Origin: a virus
Reading direction: 5' to 3' (one strand)
Virus record (IMG/VR): IMGVR_UViG_3300025125_000004
Coordinates: 1-32,356 of that record
Length of the DNA stretch: 32,356 nucleotides
Made by a program: the position numbers and the translations under genes. Of the stretch, positions 23,855 through 30,628 are shown piece by piece (position 1 is the stretch's first letter; the number at the start of each line of letters is the position of its first letter). The notes under the pieces are model-generated. The model was not told the DNA's origin, made no database searches, and saw only the letters and a program-made list of their open reading frames with translations.

Positions 23855-24036
23855 CATTGGCCTCCATGCTTCACGGTCATGGTCTTACCGTTGGCGTGCA
23901 TCGTGTGTGTGGTTGTCTCACCGTTGTTGCGCATCGTGACTGTTTGCGTACCTCCACCCGCCGCTGCGATAGTCTCCAGGGCCACCGCGATTCTCTGTAG
24001 CGTCTTAATCAACGCTGCAATTTGTGTCGGGTTCAT
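23854..24036 (-). CDS. Small protein of unknown function
   Basis: The 60-aa product starts at the ATG at 24036, overlapping the upstream TGA (ATGA). The N-terminal helix (IAALIKTLQRIAVALETIAA) and Gly linker are followed by a Thr/His-rich beta-like segment (TVTMRNNGETTTHTMHANGK). The N-terminal helix resembles that of the gene at 24323 (KLIAVLESIAASLGKID), suggesting related small proteins. The function is unknown. Confidence 0.52.
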   Translation of the reverse strand: MNPTQIAALIKTLQRIAVALETIAAAGGGTQTVTMRNNGETTTHTMHANGKTMTVKHGGQ

Positions 24037-24326
24037 GACTCAACTCCTTTATTCGTTTTAGCCCCTTGAGGGTGCCAAAAAGGGTGGTCTAGTTGTCTGC
24101 GCTCTACCCATTCACGGAGTTTAAGAAGCTGTTTGATTGCCTCCTCCACCTCGGGGATGACCACATCTAGGGTCTTGATGTTCTCCTTAGCCACTACATC
24201 TCCTTCCTTGCCGCCACGAAGATAAGCGGGTTGAAGCTCCTCTAGATGGTACTCCTCCAGTGTTTCGAGGGCGGAGCGCAGTTCTGCAGTGGCGGTTGCC
24301 CACAGCTCACCTTCTCTACTAGTCAT
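24033..24326 (-). CDS. Small acidic helical protein
   Basis: The 97-aa product starts at the ATG at 24326 after AAGGAGG with six-base spacing; the ATG at 24347 is less likely. It is almost all helix, with charged repeats (ATAELRSALETLEEYHLEEL; NIKTLDVVIPEVEEAIKQLL), and may form a helical bundle. No motif is recognised. It overlaps genes at both ends. Confidence 0.55.
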   Translation of the reverse strand: MTSREGELWATATAELRSALETLEEYHLEELQPAYLRGGKEGDVVAKENIKTLDVVIPEVEEAIKQLLKLREWVERRQLDHPFWHPQGAKTNKGVES

Positions 24327-24484
24327 TGAGCGCCTCCTTCCAGCCATTCGTTTTCGTAATCAGCAGAGTCATCATGCTCCTGCTGCTTGAGGCCCGCGAG
24401 CTGGTCGAGCGATGCATCAATCTTGCCGAGAGATGCAGCGATAGACTCCAGAACGGCAATTAGTTTGACCATTTCCTCAGTCAT
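24323..24484 (-). CDS. Small acidic helical protein, 53 aa
   Basis: A minus-strand frame begins MTEEMVKLIAVLESIAASLG, continues KIDASLDQLAGLKQQEHDDS and ends WLEGGAQ. Its ATG at 24484 overlaps the upstream TGA, and its own TGA overlaps the next ATG (24326). The helical N-terminus resembles the 60-aa neighbour. Its last codons carry the ribosome site of the next gene (AAGGAGG), which ties its translation to that gene. Unknown function. Confidence 0.5.
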   Translation of the reverse strand: MTEEMVKLIAVLESIAASLGKIDASLDQLAGLKQQEHDDSADYENEWLEGGAQ

Positions 24485-25029
24485 GACTCACCGCCATTCT
24501 CTTTTGCTTCAGCGACGGAAGGGGAGGCCATAAGGGCAGCACTGAAACGAGCATCCAAATTCTCCATCTGGGCGCTCCAAAAAGACAACTTCCCAAGCTC
24601 CTTTTCAATCGCATCATCAGAGCGCAGCCAGTGTGGGAGCGTAAGGAGAAATGGAGAGAATTTGACTACGTGGTCAGATTTGCCGCTCATGGCGTTTGTA
24701 AGGATTTCCCCGTACCGGTTGCAGTAGTTCATGTTGACCCAATGCGCGAATACGAGAGACAGGTAATCACTCCCCTCCCCCATTTTTTCCCGGGGGTAGG
24801 ATGGGTCCAGATACGTCCCATCTAGCCCCAAGAATACTGAGCGCCCCCCGGCCCCGGTGCTAATGGTCACGAGGCTCTGGTGCGGGCTCCCTTGCTGCCC
24901 CGGGTACTCGTGGGGAACCTTTGTCACAATGAAACGATAGCGTGTGCCATCGCCCGGCTGATAAATATCCTGCTTAACCTCGGAAGCCATGTAATCTTCA
25001 ACCGACTCTTCCATCATTTCACCTGCCAT
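24481..25029 (-). CDS. Protein of unknown function, first gene of the small-gene operon
   Basis: The 182-aa product starts at the ATG at 25029 after GGAGAGAAAA and is the first gene after the promoter at 25070-25098. It has an acidic N-terminus (MAGEMMEESVEDYMASEVKQ), then a mixed beta/alpha part (TRYRFIVTKVPHEYPGQQG) and RSVFLGLDGTYLDPSYPREK, with several Trp/Tyr residues near 95-150. No catalytic motif is recognised. Its stop overlaps the next start, so it heads a run of overlapping genes down to 23135. Confidence 0.55.
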   Translation of the reverse strand: MAGEMMEESVEDYMASEVKQDIYQPGDGTRYRFIVTKVPHEYPGQQGSPHQSLVTISTGAGGRSVFLGLDGTYLDPSYPREKMGEGSDYLSLVFAHWVNMNYCNRYGEILTNAMSGKSDHVVKFSPFLLTLPHWLRSDDAIEKELGKLSFWSAQMENLDARFSAALMASPSVAEAKENGGES

Positions 25030-25069
25030 TTTTCTCTCCTGTGTTTGTCTCGTTATGAGCGCTTAATCA

Positions 25070-25099
25070 TTTCTATTGCGTAGTTGACACGGAGTCAAC
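25070..25099 (-). promoter_or_regulatory. Promoter with GTTGAC-N5-GTCAAC operator-like inverted repeat
   Basis: On the minus strand TTGACT (25093-25098) lies 17 bases before TAGAAA (25070-25075), about 40 bases upstream of the 25029 start. The -35 overlaps a perfect inverted repeat GTTGAC ACGGA GTCAAC (25083-25099). Related half-sites occur at 21941-21958 and degenerate versions at the promoters near 30940, 31470 and 32190. A repressor covering these sites could coordinate them. Confidence 0.6.
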
Positions 25100-25100
25100 T

Positions 25101-25232
25101 TTATCGACACAATAATCTGTAAATAAATCTTAGGAAAAGCAGACTGCAAGCGCATGAGAGCGCAAGCATGATTATCCCAACAACCCGCCCGGCAACATCA
25201 AAGCGCGGTTCGTTATTGTCTGAATCCTGCAT
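25101..25232 (-). CDS. Small membrane protein, 43 aa
   Basis: A minus-strand frame begins MQDSDNNEPRFDVAGRVVGI, with a membrane helix at about 15-36 (GRVVGIIMLALSCACSLLFL), and ends in Arg-containing residues FIYRLLCR before TAA at 25101. Its leader is a CA-repeat followed by AAGGGAGGGGTAAA and the ATG at 25232, the same type as the larger array genes, which supports it as real. Cys residues cluster in the helix. Unknown function. Confidence 0.55.
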   Translation of the reverse strand: MQDSDNNEPRFDVAGRVVGIIMLALSCACSLLFLRFIYRLLCR

Positions 25233-25259
25233 TTTACCCCTCCCTTGTGTGTGTGTGGG

Positions 25260-25700
25260 TTACTGGTGCCACTCGTAAAGGCTTGGATCCCAGGCGGCGC
25301 GGTCTTTTCCTAAAAAGTGGTGAAGGGGGTTCCAACGCTTGGAAGCGGGGAGGGATTCCAACAGCATAACAGTCTGTAGAACGTGTTCCGTCAACATAGG
25401 GGTGTAACCGTCCGGCAGGATAACCCCCTCAATCTCTTTTCCCTCAATGTCTAAGATCTTGTGCTTACCATCGCCGCCCGGATTGCCAAACCAGATGTGA
25501 TCAACCGACTTGAATAGCCAACCGCTCCCACGCACCATCCAAGCCTCAATTTGATCATCGAGTTGGGCGGGCGCGGCCCATCGTGTTTGGCTAACATCAG
25601 GCCCATTTTTGTCTATTCCGTGAACACAAACCAAAAATTCAAAGGGCGCGGAATGGCTGCGCGGGAAAAAATAATCACCAGTGCGGGGTTCATTTGTCAT
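25260..25700 (-). CDS. Unknown protein in the leader-repeat array
   Basis: The 146-aa product starts at the ATG at 25700; the leader is a CA-repeat with AGGAGAGATAAG. It is rich in Trp, Pro and Gly (EFLVCVHGIDKNGPDVSQTR, WMVRGSGWLFKSVDHIWFGN) with alternating beta strands, suggesting a compact beta/alpha fold. A 25743-25861 inverted repeat lies upstream. No motif is recognised. It belongs to the leftward array of unrelated small genes that share leaders. Confidence 0.58.
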   Translation of the reverse strand: MTNEPRTGDYFFPRSHSAPFEFLVCVHGIDKNGPDVSQTRWAAPAQLDDQIEAWMVRGSGWLFKSVDHIWFGNPGGDGKHKILDIEGKEIEGVILPDGYTPMLTEHVLQTVMLLESLPASKRWNPLHHFLGKDRAAWDPSLYEWHQ

Positions 25701-25873
25701 CTTATCTCTCCTGTGTGTGTGGGCTAGTGCCCGGGTTAATCAGTGCCCCATCTAAGCGCCGTTAAGTTTCGTTGAATTGCGGCCCCCCCAACCTTGTCAG
25801 CCTAAGGTCTAGCGGGGTTGCCGTGGCATGGTCAAAAACTTTGGTCCAGTAGATGGGGCACCTGTTAAACCGG
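25701..25873 (-). repeat. Leader module copy with a long inverted repeat (GTGCCCCATCTA)
   Basis: This spacer lies between genes 25874 and 25260. On the minus strand it reads GCCGGTTTAACAG, then a 12-bp arm (25850-25861), a 95-nt loop, the matching arm (25743-25754), CTGATTAACCCGGGCAC, a CA-repeat and AGGAGAGA before the ATG. The loop carries further short self-complementary bits (CTGGACCAAAG and a matching GC-rich segment), so it could be a structured RNA. It is the longest member of the leader family. Confidence 0.55.
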
Positions 25874-26317
25874 CTACCTCAAACCCTCATTAATCGCGTT
25901 AAGTTCTGCAGTGGTTGGCGTTTCACCTTCACCCGGGGAACCCCCCGGGCTCATCCCGTAATAGGTCCGCTCCCCTGATTCGTGGGGGTTTTTTACATCG
26001 TGCCCTTCACTTGTCCAGTCTACCCACCATACCTGTTTAATGGGGCCTGGAACCGGCACAATGCCCAAATAACGGCCCGTCTTGATATGGTCCTCAACTG
26101 TCCCGGTTACGAGGTAATCATTGGGGTTCTCTCGTATGTCATCAGCAATTTTGGGATCGTTGATTGAAGACTCACAACCCCCCCCCGGGGCCAAATCACG
26201 AGCGGATGGTGTCCACGCGCCCGTATCTAAGGACTCGGCAAATTCAGCCACCTCACCGGCCTTAAGTCTTACGCGCGTGTAATCAAACGCCATCTTGATT
26301 TCTCTTTTATCGGTCAT
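25874..26317 (-). CDS. Array protein, paralogue of the 29286-29666 product
   Basis: The 147-aa product starts at the ATG at 26317 (CA-repeat AGGAGAGAG leader). Residues 50-85 read INDPKIADDIRENPNDYLVT, GTVEDHIKTGRYLGI, which align with DPHILADIQANPGDYEITGS, LEDMIYDARNLGI in the gene at 29286. Both continue into Gly/Ser/Trp-containing segments and end in a short helix (AELNAINEGLR; ATIKHIHNLLQG). A family-wide 'NP.DY..TG..ED.I..(G)R.LGI' motif is evident. The protein is acidic and soluble-looking. Unknown function; the duplication suggests a useful phage accessory role. Confidence 0.62.
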   Translation of the reverse strand: MTDKREIKMAFDYTRVRLKAGEVAEFAESLDTGAWTPSARDLAPGGGCESSINDPKIADDIRENPNDYLVTGTVEDHIKTGRYLGIVPVPGPIKQVWWVDWTSEGHDVKNPHESGERTYYGMSPGGSPGEGETPTTAELNAINEGLR

Positions 26318-26356
26318 CTCTCTCTCCTGTGTGTGTGTGGGCGCGGGCCCCGTTAA

Positions 26357-26623
26357 CTATTCCGGAAGAACACAAATACAACAAAATGTTTTACGCGGCC
26401 CCGATGTTTTACCGGGCATCCTTATTACCGATGAAACACCCTCCAAATAATGAACGGCGCGCCTGCCGTCCGCGTGGACATAGTGACGCCTGGAACGCCT
26501 GTTATCTGTACCGCGCTCTTCAACCCAACCCGGGGGCAGGGCGCAGGGCTCGCCCTTCCTGTGGTCTTTCCTGAAAACCACACCGAAATCCCCGTCTCTA
26601 ATCACTTGAACCCCTGAAATCAT
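26357..26623 (-). CDS. Small Arg/Gly-rich protein of unknown function
   Basis: The 88-aa product starts at the ATG at 26623 after AGGGGAG; the ATG at 26644 lies directly after the CA-repeat and lacks a ribosome site. It is basic, with MISGVQVIRDGDFGVVFRKD, HRKGEPCALPPGWVEERGTD and RRSRRHYVHADGRRAVHYLE. The beta-rich N-terminus and Arg-rich middle suggest nucleic acid or partner binding. No family recognised. Confidence 0.5.
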   Translation of the reverse strand: MISGVQVIRDGDFGVVFRKDHRKGEPCALPPGWVEERGTDNRRSRRHYVHADGRRAVHYLEGVSSVIRMPGKTSGPRKTFCCICVLPE

Positions 26624-26664
26624 GGTCACTCCCCTTTTTTTCATGTGTGGGCGCGGGCCCGTGG

Positions 26665-27138
26665 TTAAAACAAATCGACCCAGGCCGGGAGCGCTGGCTT
26701 ACCCGCCAATACAGGCGGCGGCGATGCAGCAAGCCAATCAAGCGGGCAGCTTCTAACCCTGTAATCATTGTGTTCCCCGTCACAGTCCCGGGCCTTGTGA
26801 CCCTGAACCCACACAATTTTTTTCCCCTCGTGTCTCCACATGCTAATATCAGAACACCAACCCTCCTCAGTTGGTCCCTCATCTATATGGGTCAATATTT
26901 CGCCGGGCGCGACGCTAATTTTAACAAGCGCGCCCCTGTAATAGACCCAGAATCGAGCCGTTGCCGTTGCCGATCGCCGGGCCCTATCTGCAAGCATTTC
27001 AGCCGATCGCTTAGCTTGCCACGCATCGATGGAATCCTGTCGGGCGCAGTTACAGCGTAGAACGGGGTCTATTTGAACCGCACAGCTTTCGTGGTGTTCT
27101 GGATCGTGCCCGTAGCACGTTGATCGTCTTTTATTCAT
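26665..27138 (-). CDS. Array protein, paralogue of the 27161-27691 product
   Basis: The 157-aa product starts at the ATG at 27138 (GAGGAGAGAGACG leader); the longer frame from 27210 lacks a ribosome site. After a Cys/His-rich N-terminus (STCYGHDPEHHESCAVQID, CNCARQDS), residues 60-145 read TARFWVYYRGALVKISVAPG, THIDEGPTEEGWCSDISMWR, ARDCDGEHNDYRVRSCPLDW. The gene just upstream has the matching TARFWVHHKGSFVKLSVAPG, EEGGQTDEGWSS, ADCDGRHSSDRVQLCPLDAL. The two are tandem paralogues with an SVAPG...EGW...DCDG...CPLD core. Unknown function. Confidence 0.62.
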   Translation of the reverse strand: MNKRRSTCYGHDPEHHESCAVQIDPVLRCNCARQDSIDAWQAKRSAEMLADRARRSATATARFWVYYRGALVKISVAPGEILTHIDEGPTEEGWCSDISMWRHEGKKIVWVQGHKARDCDGEHNDYRVRSCPLDWLAASPPPVLAGKPALPAWVDLF

Positions 27139-27160
27139 CGTCTCTCTCCTCTGGCCCGTG

Positions 27161-27691
27161 TTAATATCCCATCGACTCCGCAAAATAGTCCCGCTGGCGG
27201 GCGCTCTCATCTTCCCACGCCGGGAGCGGGGGGCTCGTAATCAAGCGCACGATCCCGGGCTTTGTAAAAGCCATTGTTACGGGCTGATATAGCGGCCCAT
27301 CGGTGAAGGTCCATCGGGTATCAGTCCGGAAACCGGGATAGCCAAGCCGCTCATATTGGGCGCGATGTTTTGGGCCACGAAATAACCCCGGGCGAAACCC
27401 GGTGGCCGCCTCGGTTTCAGCGGGAAAGGCTTTGAGCGCATCAAGCGGGCACAATTGCACCCGATCGCTACTATGCCGCCCATCACAATCGGCCCCATCG
27501 CTGTACTGCCCCCAAGTAACTTCATCCCCTAAATTTCTCCAGATTTGCTCGTATGATGACCAACCCTCATCTGTTTGCCCCCCCTCCTCATGAGTTAGCC
27601 TTTTACCGGGCGCAACGCTCAGCTTAACAAAAGAACCCTTGTGATGGACCCAAAATCGAGCCGTTGGGTTTGTGTCCTTAAGTATTTTCAT
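27161..27691 (-). CDS. Array protein, paralogue of the 26665-27138 product
   Basis: The 176-aa product starts at the ATG at 27691 (GAGGAGAGAGAAA leader). It shares the TARFWV...SVAPG...EGW...DCDG...CPLD core with its downstream neighbour (see that entry), but its N-terminus is short and its C-terminal 85 residues differ (FRPGLFRGPKHRAQYERLGY, then MAFTKPGIVRLITSPPLPAW). The beta-strand-rich core with conserved Trp and Asp-Cys-Asp-Gly residues suggests a small folded domain. Unknown function; tandem duplication followed by C-terminal divergence is evident. Confidence 0.62.
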   Translation of the reverse strand: MKILKDTNPTARFWVHHKGSFVKLSVAPGKRLTHEEGGQTDEGWSSYEQIWRNLGDEVTWGQYSDGADCDGRHSSDRVQLCPLDALKAFPAETEAATGFRPGLFRGPKHRAQYERLGYPGFRTDTRWTFTDGPLYQPVTMAFTKPGIVRLITSPPLPAWEDESARQRDYFAESMGY

Positions 27692-27773
27692 TTTCTCTCT
27701 CCTCTGGGCTAGGTGCCCGGTTTAATCGGCTAACCGGGAGCAATACCCCCGGGCAGCCTGTTAAACCGGTTAC
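27692..27773 (-). repeat. Leader module copy
   Basis: This spacer separates genes 27774 and 27161. It has a perfect nine-base inverted repeat CCGGTTTAA (27717-27725) / TTAAACCGG (27761-27769) that encloses a smaller CCGGG/CCCGG stem, and on the minus strand ends in CCGGGCACCTAGCCCAGAGG-type sequence and a purine-rich ribosome site. It matches the consensus of the other array leaders. Confidence 0.6.
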
Positions 27774-28505
27774 TTAGTTCAGGCCCTCAAGCTCTTTTAA
27801 GGTGGCCAATAATGCAGGGGGGGCATCGGGCAGCTTGCGCGCCGCCTTAACCGCTTTCCACACGATTTCGTGGCTTGAAATATCCCGCAAAAGGGGCCGG
27901 TGATTTACAACGTAATCAGCCCGGGAATCGTTCGGGCCATCGGGGGCGCGGTAGTTCTGGGGAACTTGCTCCGCAACTTGGGCAAGGGCCAGAAACAGCT
28001 CTTCTACTTTCGCCGCCTTTTCCTTGATTTCGTCGCACTCCCTTTTCAGCCCGGCGCTGATTAAGCCGCCAAGAAATTCGTCTTTAAATTCAGGCGATGC
28101 CACGTTGATAGCCTCAAGCATGGCGGCGATCGACAACCTTATCTTCTCCCTGGCTGAATCGCTGATCTTAGAATCAAAGCTAGTGCTGGAATCGCTCCGC
28201 TTGATCCGTGGGTAGCTCTCAAGCTCCAAATGATACAAACAAGCATCGGGAATGACTAAGCGATAACTCCCGGGAGATCCCACGGCCACCAGATGGAAAG
28301 TGATTTGGTCATAATCAACCCGGTTGATTGTCACGGTTTCTTTTATGTCAACGGAAAGCACCGGGATCCCCTTGCCCGTGGTGCGCTTGCAATCAATCCC
28401 CCATCGCTCGTCTGATGTGTACCCCTGCTCTTCTGTCGTGTGGCTGTAAGTTAACTCGAAAGCGCCGATGGGCGAGGCGACGACTAAAACACTCTTGTCT
28501 TGCAT
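27774..28505 (-). CDS. Unknown 243-aa array protein
   Basis: The start is the ATG at 28505 with a CA-repeat AGGAAAAAAA leader. The N-terminal half is beta-rich (SVLVVASPIGAFELTYSHTT, VTINRVDYDQITFHLVAVGS). The C-terminal half is helical (ISDSAREKIRLSIAAMLEAI, ECDEIKEKAAKVEELFLALA, then VWKAVKAARKLPDAPPALLA). No catalytic motif is seen. It is the largest gene of the array and sits between two leader repeats. The helical C-terminus could mediate oligomers. Unknown function. Confidence 0.55.
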   Translation of the reverse strand: MQDKSVLVVASPIGAFELTYSHTTEEQGYTSDERWGIDCKRTTGKGIPVLSVDIKETVTINRVDYDQITFHLVAVGSPGSYRLVIPDACLYHLELESYPRIKRSDSSTSFDSKISDSAREKIRLSIAAMLEAINVASPEFKDEFLGGLISAGLKRECDEIKEKAAKVEELFLALAQVAEQVPQNYRAPDGPNDSRADYVVNHRPLLRDISSHEIVWKAVKAARKLPDAPPALLATLKELEGLN

Positions 28506-28602
28506 TTTTTTTCCTGTGTGTGTGGGCGCGGGCCCGGTTAAGTTTTGGCCAGCTGGCCGGAATAATCAGCGCCCGGGGAAGCCCGGGAACTTGTTAAGCC
28601 GG
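28506..28602 (-). repeat. Leader module copy with GGCCAGCTGGCC palindrome
   Basis: The minus-strand order is ACCGGCTTAACAAG, a CCCGGG-rich stem, CTGATTATTCCGG, the palindrome GGCCAGCTGGCC (28547-28558), AAAACTTAACCGGGCCC, a CA-repeat and AGGAAA before the 28505 start. It is one of the six recurring leader modules. Confidence 0.6.
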
Positions 28603-28866
28603 TCAACGTGCTAAGTGATCAAGAGCAGCAATCGCCGCCCGGACTTCGGACAAATCGCCGGAAGTATCCAAAATAGTTACCCGCTCGGCTTCACCCAAGG
28701 GCGAGCATTCAAAAATGGATTCCGGCCCAAAATTGGGAGAGTCAAAGCGAACCGGGCCCGTGGTATACGAGCGCGCCGTGATTCTAAAAACAAATTGCCC
28801 CTTTTCTGTCTCATAGTGGGGGTTCCAATCCCCCGGGTGTTCAATCCAGATCATGGTTTTAATCAT
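28603..28866 (-). CDS. Unknown small array protein
   Basis: The 87-aa product starts at the ATG at 28866 after AAAGGA; its start overlaps the stop of the gene upstream (ATGA). It is beta-rich (MIKTMIWIEHPGDWNPHYET, GQFVFRITARSYTTGPVRFD) with a C-terminal helix (SEVRAAIAALDHLAR). There is no known motif. It is translationally coupled to the 28863 gene, so the two may act together. Confidence 0.55.
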   Translation of the reverse strand: MIKTMIWIEHPGDWNPHYETEKGQFVFRITARSYTTGPVRFDSPNFGPESIFECSPLGEAERVTILDTSGDLSEVRAAIAALDHLAR

Positions 28867-29282
28867 GGCTCATTCCTTTCAATTTTGGCGATTCCAGCCG
28901 CTTCCAGTTTGTTGCACAAATTACGATAGGCGCGCTTGATCCCGGTGTAGCCTTGGTTACTTAACCCGGGCCAGTCATCCCGGGGGCCAACTTCAAATCC
29001 GTCAACGGTGTCCCATAAAACCAAAATATCATCCAAGCACCATTCACAAGGGAGGTTCCCCGGGCGGCAAAATAGCTTGATACCTCGACCACGGGCCCCG
29101 CGCATCAGGCGAGCCGCGCTCATCTCTACAGCGGCGGGGGAGATTTGCCCCGGGCGGGGATAAGGATAACGCGCCCCCATCTTTTCCCGCATTGCAGCAA
29201 TATCAGCCGCGATCTGGCTAGGACGGCTCAGCCGGTGTTCTAGTATGTCGATTTGACGTTCTGTGATCTTGATTGTTTGCAT
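28863..29282 (-). CDS. Array protein, paralogue of the 30248-30628 product
   Basis: The 139-aa product begins MQTIKITERQIDILEHRLSR; a second ATG at 29285 is directly upstream. It matches the 30248 gene (IRITRTQHEILDHRLSIPDC) at the N-terminus, at LDDILVLWDTVDGFEV versus LDKLVLWDSIDGSTF, and at QGYTGIKRAYRNLCNKLEAAGI versus QGYSRSFENLVDKLEAVGM. It therefore belongs to a family with an N-terminal helix-forming region, a central LWD..DG motif and a C-terminal helix. The arrangement could be a DNA- or protein-binding fold, but no known family is recognised. Confidence 0.62.
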   Translation of the reverse strand: MQTIKITERQIDILEHRLSRPSQIAADIAAMREKMGARYPYPRPGQISPAAVEMSAARLMRGARGRGIKLFCRPGNLPCEWCLDDILVLWDTVDGFEVGPRDDWPGLSNQGYTGIKRAYRNLCNKLEAAGIAKIERNEP

Positions 29283-29285
29283 CAT

Positions 29286-29666
29286 TTACCCCTGTAATAG
29301 GTTGTGAATATGCTTAATCGTGGCCGCGTTGTTCCGGTGCTTTCCCTCAATGTGAAGGGAGTAAGAAACATCAGCGCCGGTTGAATAGTCTTCGGTTTCA
29401 GGGTGGGAGCTAAACCAGCTGCCCGGGCCCACAGGAGAGCAGGACGGCTCGTAAATACCCAAATTACGGGCATCATAAATCATATCTTCCAGCGAGCCCG
29501 TGATCTCATAATCGCCGGGGTTGGCTTGAATATCGGCTAGAATATGGGGATCCCGGTCCGAAAATTTACCCATCCCGGGAATATAAAAGCCGGTGTCGGA
29601 GTGGTCGCCGTGTTCCGCGCTTTCAGGGGTGGTCTCTGAATAGGTGAATGATACTGTTATCGGCAT
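29286..29666 (-). CDS. Array protein, paralogue of the 25874-26317 product
   Basis: The 126-aa product starts at the ATG at 29666 (AAAGGAGAAAACAA leader). An upstream extension to 29723 runs through the leader repeat and lacks a ribosome site. It begins MPITVSFTYSETTPESAEHG, and its middle matches the 25874 protein (DPHILADIQANPGDYEITGS, LEDMIYDARNLGI). The copies sit 3 kb apart in the same array and are diverged, so duplication is not recent. Unknown function. Confidence 0.6.
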   Translation of the reverse strand: MPITVSFTYSETTPESAEHGDHSDTGFYIPGMGKFSDRDPHILADIQANPGDYEITGSLEDMIYDARNLGIYEPSCSPVGPGSWFSSHPETEDYSTGADVSYSLHIEGKHRNNAATIKHIHNLLQG

Positions 29667-29741
29667 TTGTTTTCTCCTTTGGCCAATTGGCCGGTTAATC
29701 AACCCCCGGGAGCGGTAACCCACGGGCGTTGCTTAAACGGC
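29667..29741 (-). repeat. Leader module copy with GGCCAATTGGCC palindrome
   Basis: The minus-strand order is GCCGTTTAAGCAACGCCCG, a CCCGGG-containing stem, TTGATTAACCGG, the palindrome GGCCAATTGGCC (29681-29692) and AAAGGAGAAAACAA before the start at 29666. It is the same module as at 28506, 30156 and 30629. Confidence 0.62.
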
Positions 29742-30155
29742 TTATCGGTGCTCATTCCTGTCAATTGTAGAGGTTTCTATTTTGTCGCATAGGTGCCGCA
29801 GGGTTGGGAGCACTCGCCGCAATTCATCCCGCTGCTTTTGGGCTTCCCTGTACATGTCCTGATACTCGGAAACCAATTGTTTGGCGGCGCTCAGCTCTTC
29901 CTGTACTTCCTCTATCTCGTGTTCCAGCTTGCTGGCTCGTGCGTACTGGAGTTGCTCTAATTTGACCATATCGCTCCCGTGGGTTTTGGACTTTTCAAGC
30001 TCCCGTGAAAGCTCAAGCGCTTCCTTTTGAAGCCGGGACTCTTCGACCCAGCAAGCTTCGATCTCTTTTATCGTGTTTTGATTGCTCGTTTGGGACTTTG
30101 CTAAGTCTGTCTGGAGCGTGCGGTACTCTTGCAAATCTATAGTTATGGTAGACAC
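29742..30155 (-). CDS. Coiled-coil protein
   Basis: The 137-aa product starts at a GTG at 30155 after a purine-rich AGAGAGAGAAAAAA leader, so translation may be weak. Nearly the whole length is a charged coiled coil (RTLQTDLAKSQTSNQNTIKE, LQKEALELSRELEKSKTHGS, ASKLEHEIEEVQEELSAAKQ). No enzymatic motif. It probably forms a rod or scaffolds other factors. Position and leader place it in the array. Confidence 0.55.
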   Translation of the reverse strand: MSTITIDLQEYRTLQTDLAKSQTSNQNTIKEIEACWVEESRLQKEALELSRELEKSKTHGSDMVKLEQLQYARASKLEHEIEEVQEELSAAKQLVSEYQDMYREAQKQRDELRRVLPTLRHLCDKIETSTIDRNEHR

Positions 30156-30247
30156 TTTTTTCTCTCTCTATCTGGCCAATTGGCCGTTTAATCAGCGCCC
30201 GGGAGTCTGAAACCCGCGGGAACTGCTTAACCGTCCTATCGTGTGGC
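30156..30247 (-). repeat. Leader module copy with GGCCAATTGGCC palindrome
   Basis: The minus-strand order is CGATAGGACGGTTAAGCAG, a CCCGCGGG / CCCGGG stem, CTGATTAAACGG, the palindrome GGCCAATTGGCC (30174-30185) and AGAGAGAGAAAAAA before the GTG at 30155. The inverted repeat is imperfect, about GTTTAATCAGC versus GTTAAGCAG. Confidence 0.62.
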
Positions 30248-30628
30248 TTAGATGAATCCGCAGTGGATCGTTGGCATACCCACGGCTTCCAACTTATCAA
30301 CGAGATTTTCGAATGATCGGCTGTATCCCTGATACTTTTGAGGGGTTATGTAAGTACCCACAGCACCGTCCGCGCATCCCATGAAGGTCGAGCCGTCGAT
30401 GCTGTCCCACAGAACCAACTTGTCGAGGTCGCTCAGCGCACCCCAATCAATCACACCCCGCTCGGACATTTTGGTTAGGTCACAAGCGGAGCTCTCTACG
30501 TCATCCTCAGAGACGAGCTCTGTGCCCGCCACCCGAGCATTTTCGTTTAGAACCTCTGCTATGCAGTCGGGGATTGATAACCGGTGATCCAGTATCTCGT
30601 GTTGTGTTCGGGTGATTCTTACTTTCAT
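30248..30628 (-). CDS. Array protein, paralogue of the 28863-29282 product
   Basis: The 126-aa product starts at the ATG at 30628 (MKVRITRTQHEILDHRLSIP), with AAGGG 11 bases upstream; a longer frame from 30751 passes through the leader repeat. It shares the IRITR.QHEILDHRLS start, the LWDSIDG centre and the QGYSRSFENLVDKLEAVGM end with the gene at 28863, so it is a clear paralogue. The C-terminal 20 residues (MPTIHCGFI) differ. Unknown function. Confidence 0.62.
   Translation of the reverse strand: MKVRITRTQHEILDHRLSIPDCIAEVLNENARVAGTELVSEDDVESSACDLTKMSERGVIDWGALSDLDKLVLWDSIDGSTFMGCADGAVGTYITPQKYQGYSRSFENLVDKLEAVGMPTIHCGFI

Noticed and set aside
26647-27060. 137-codon plus-strand frame opposite the array gene
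   Set aside because: It lies antisense to a gene with a clear leader and a paralogue; its composition fits a shadow frame.
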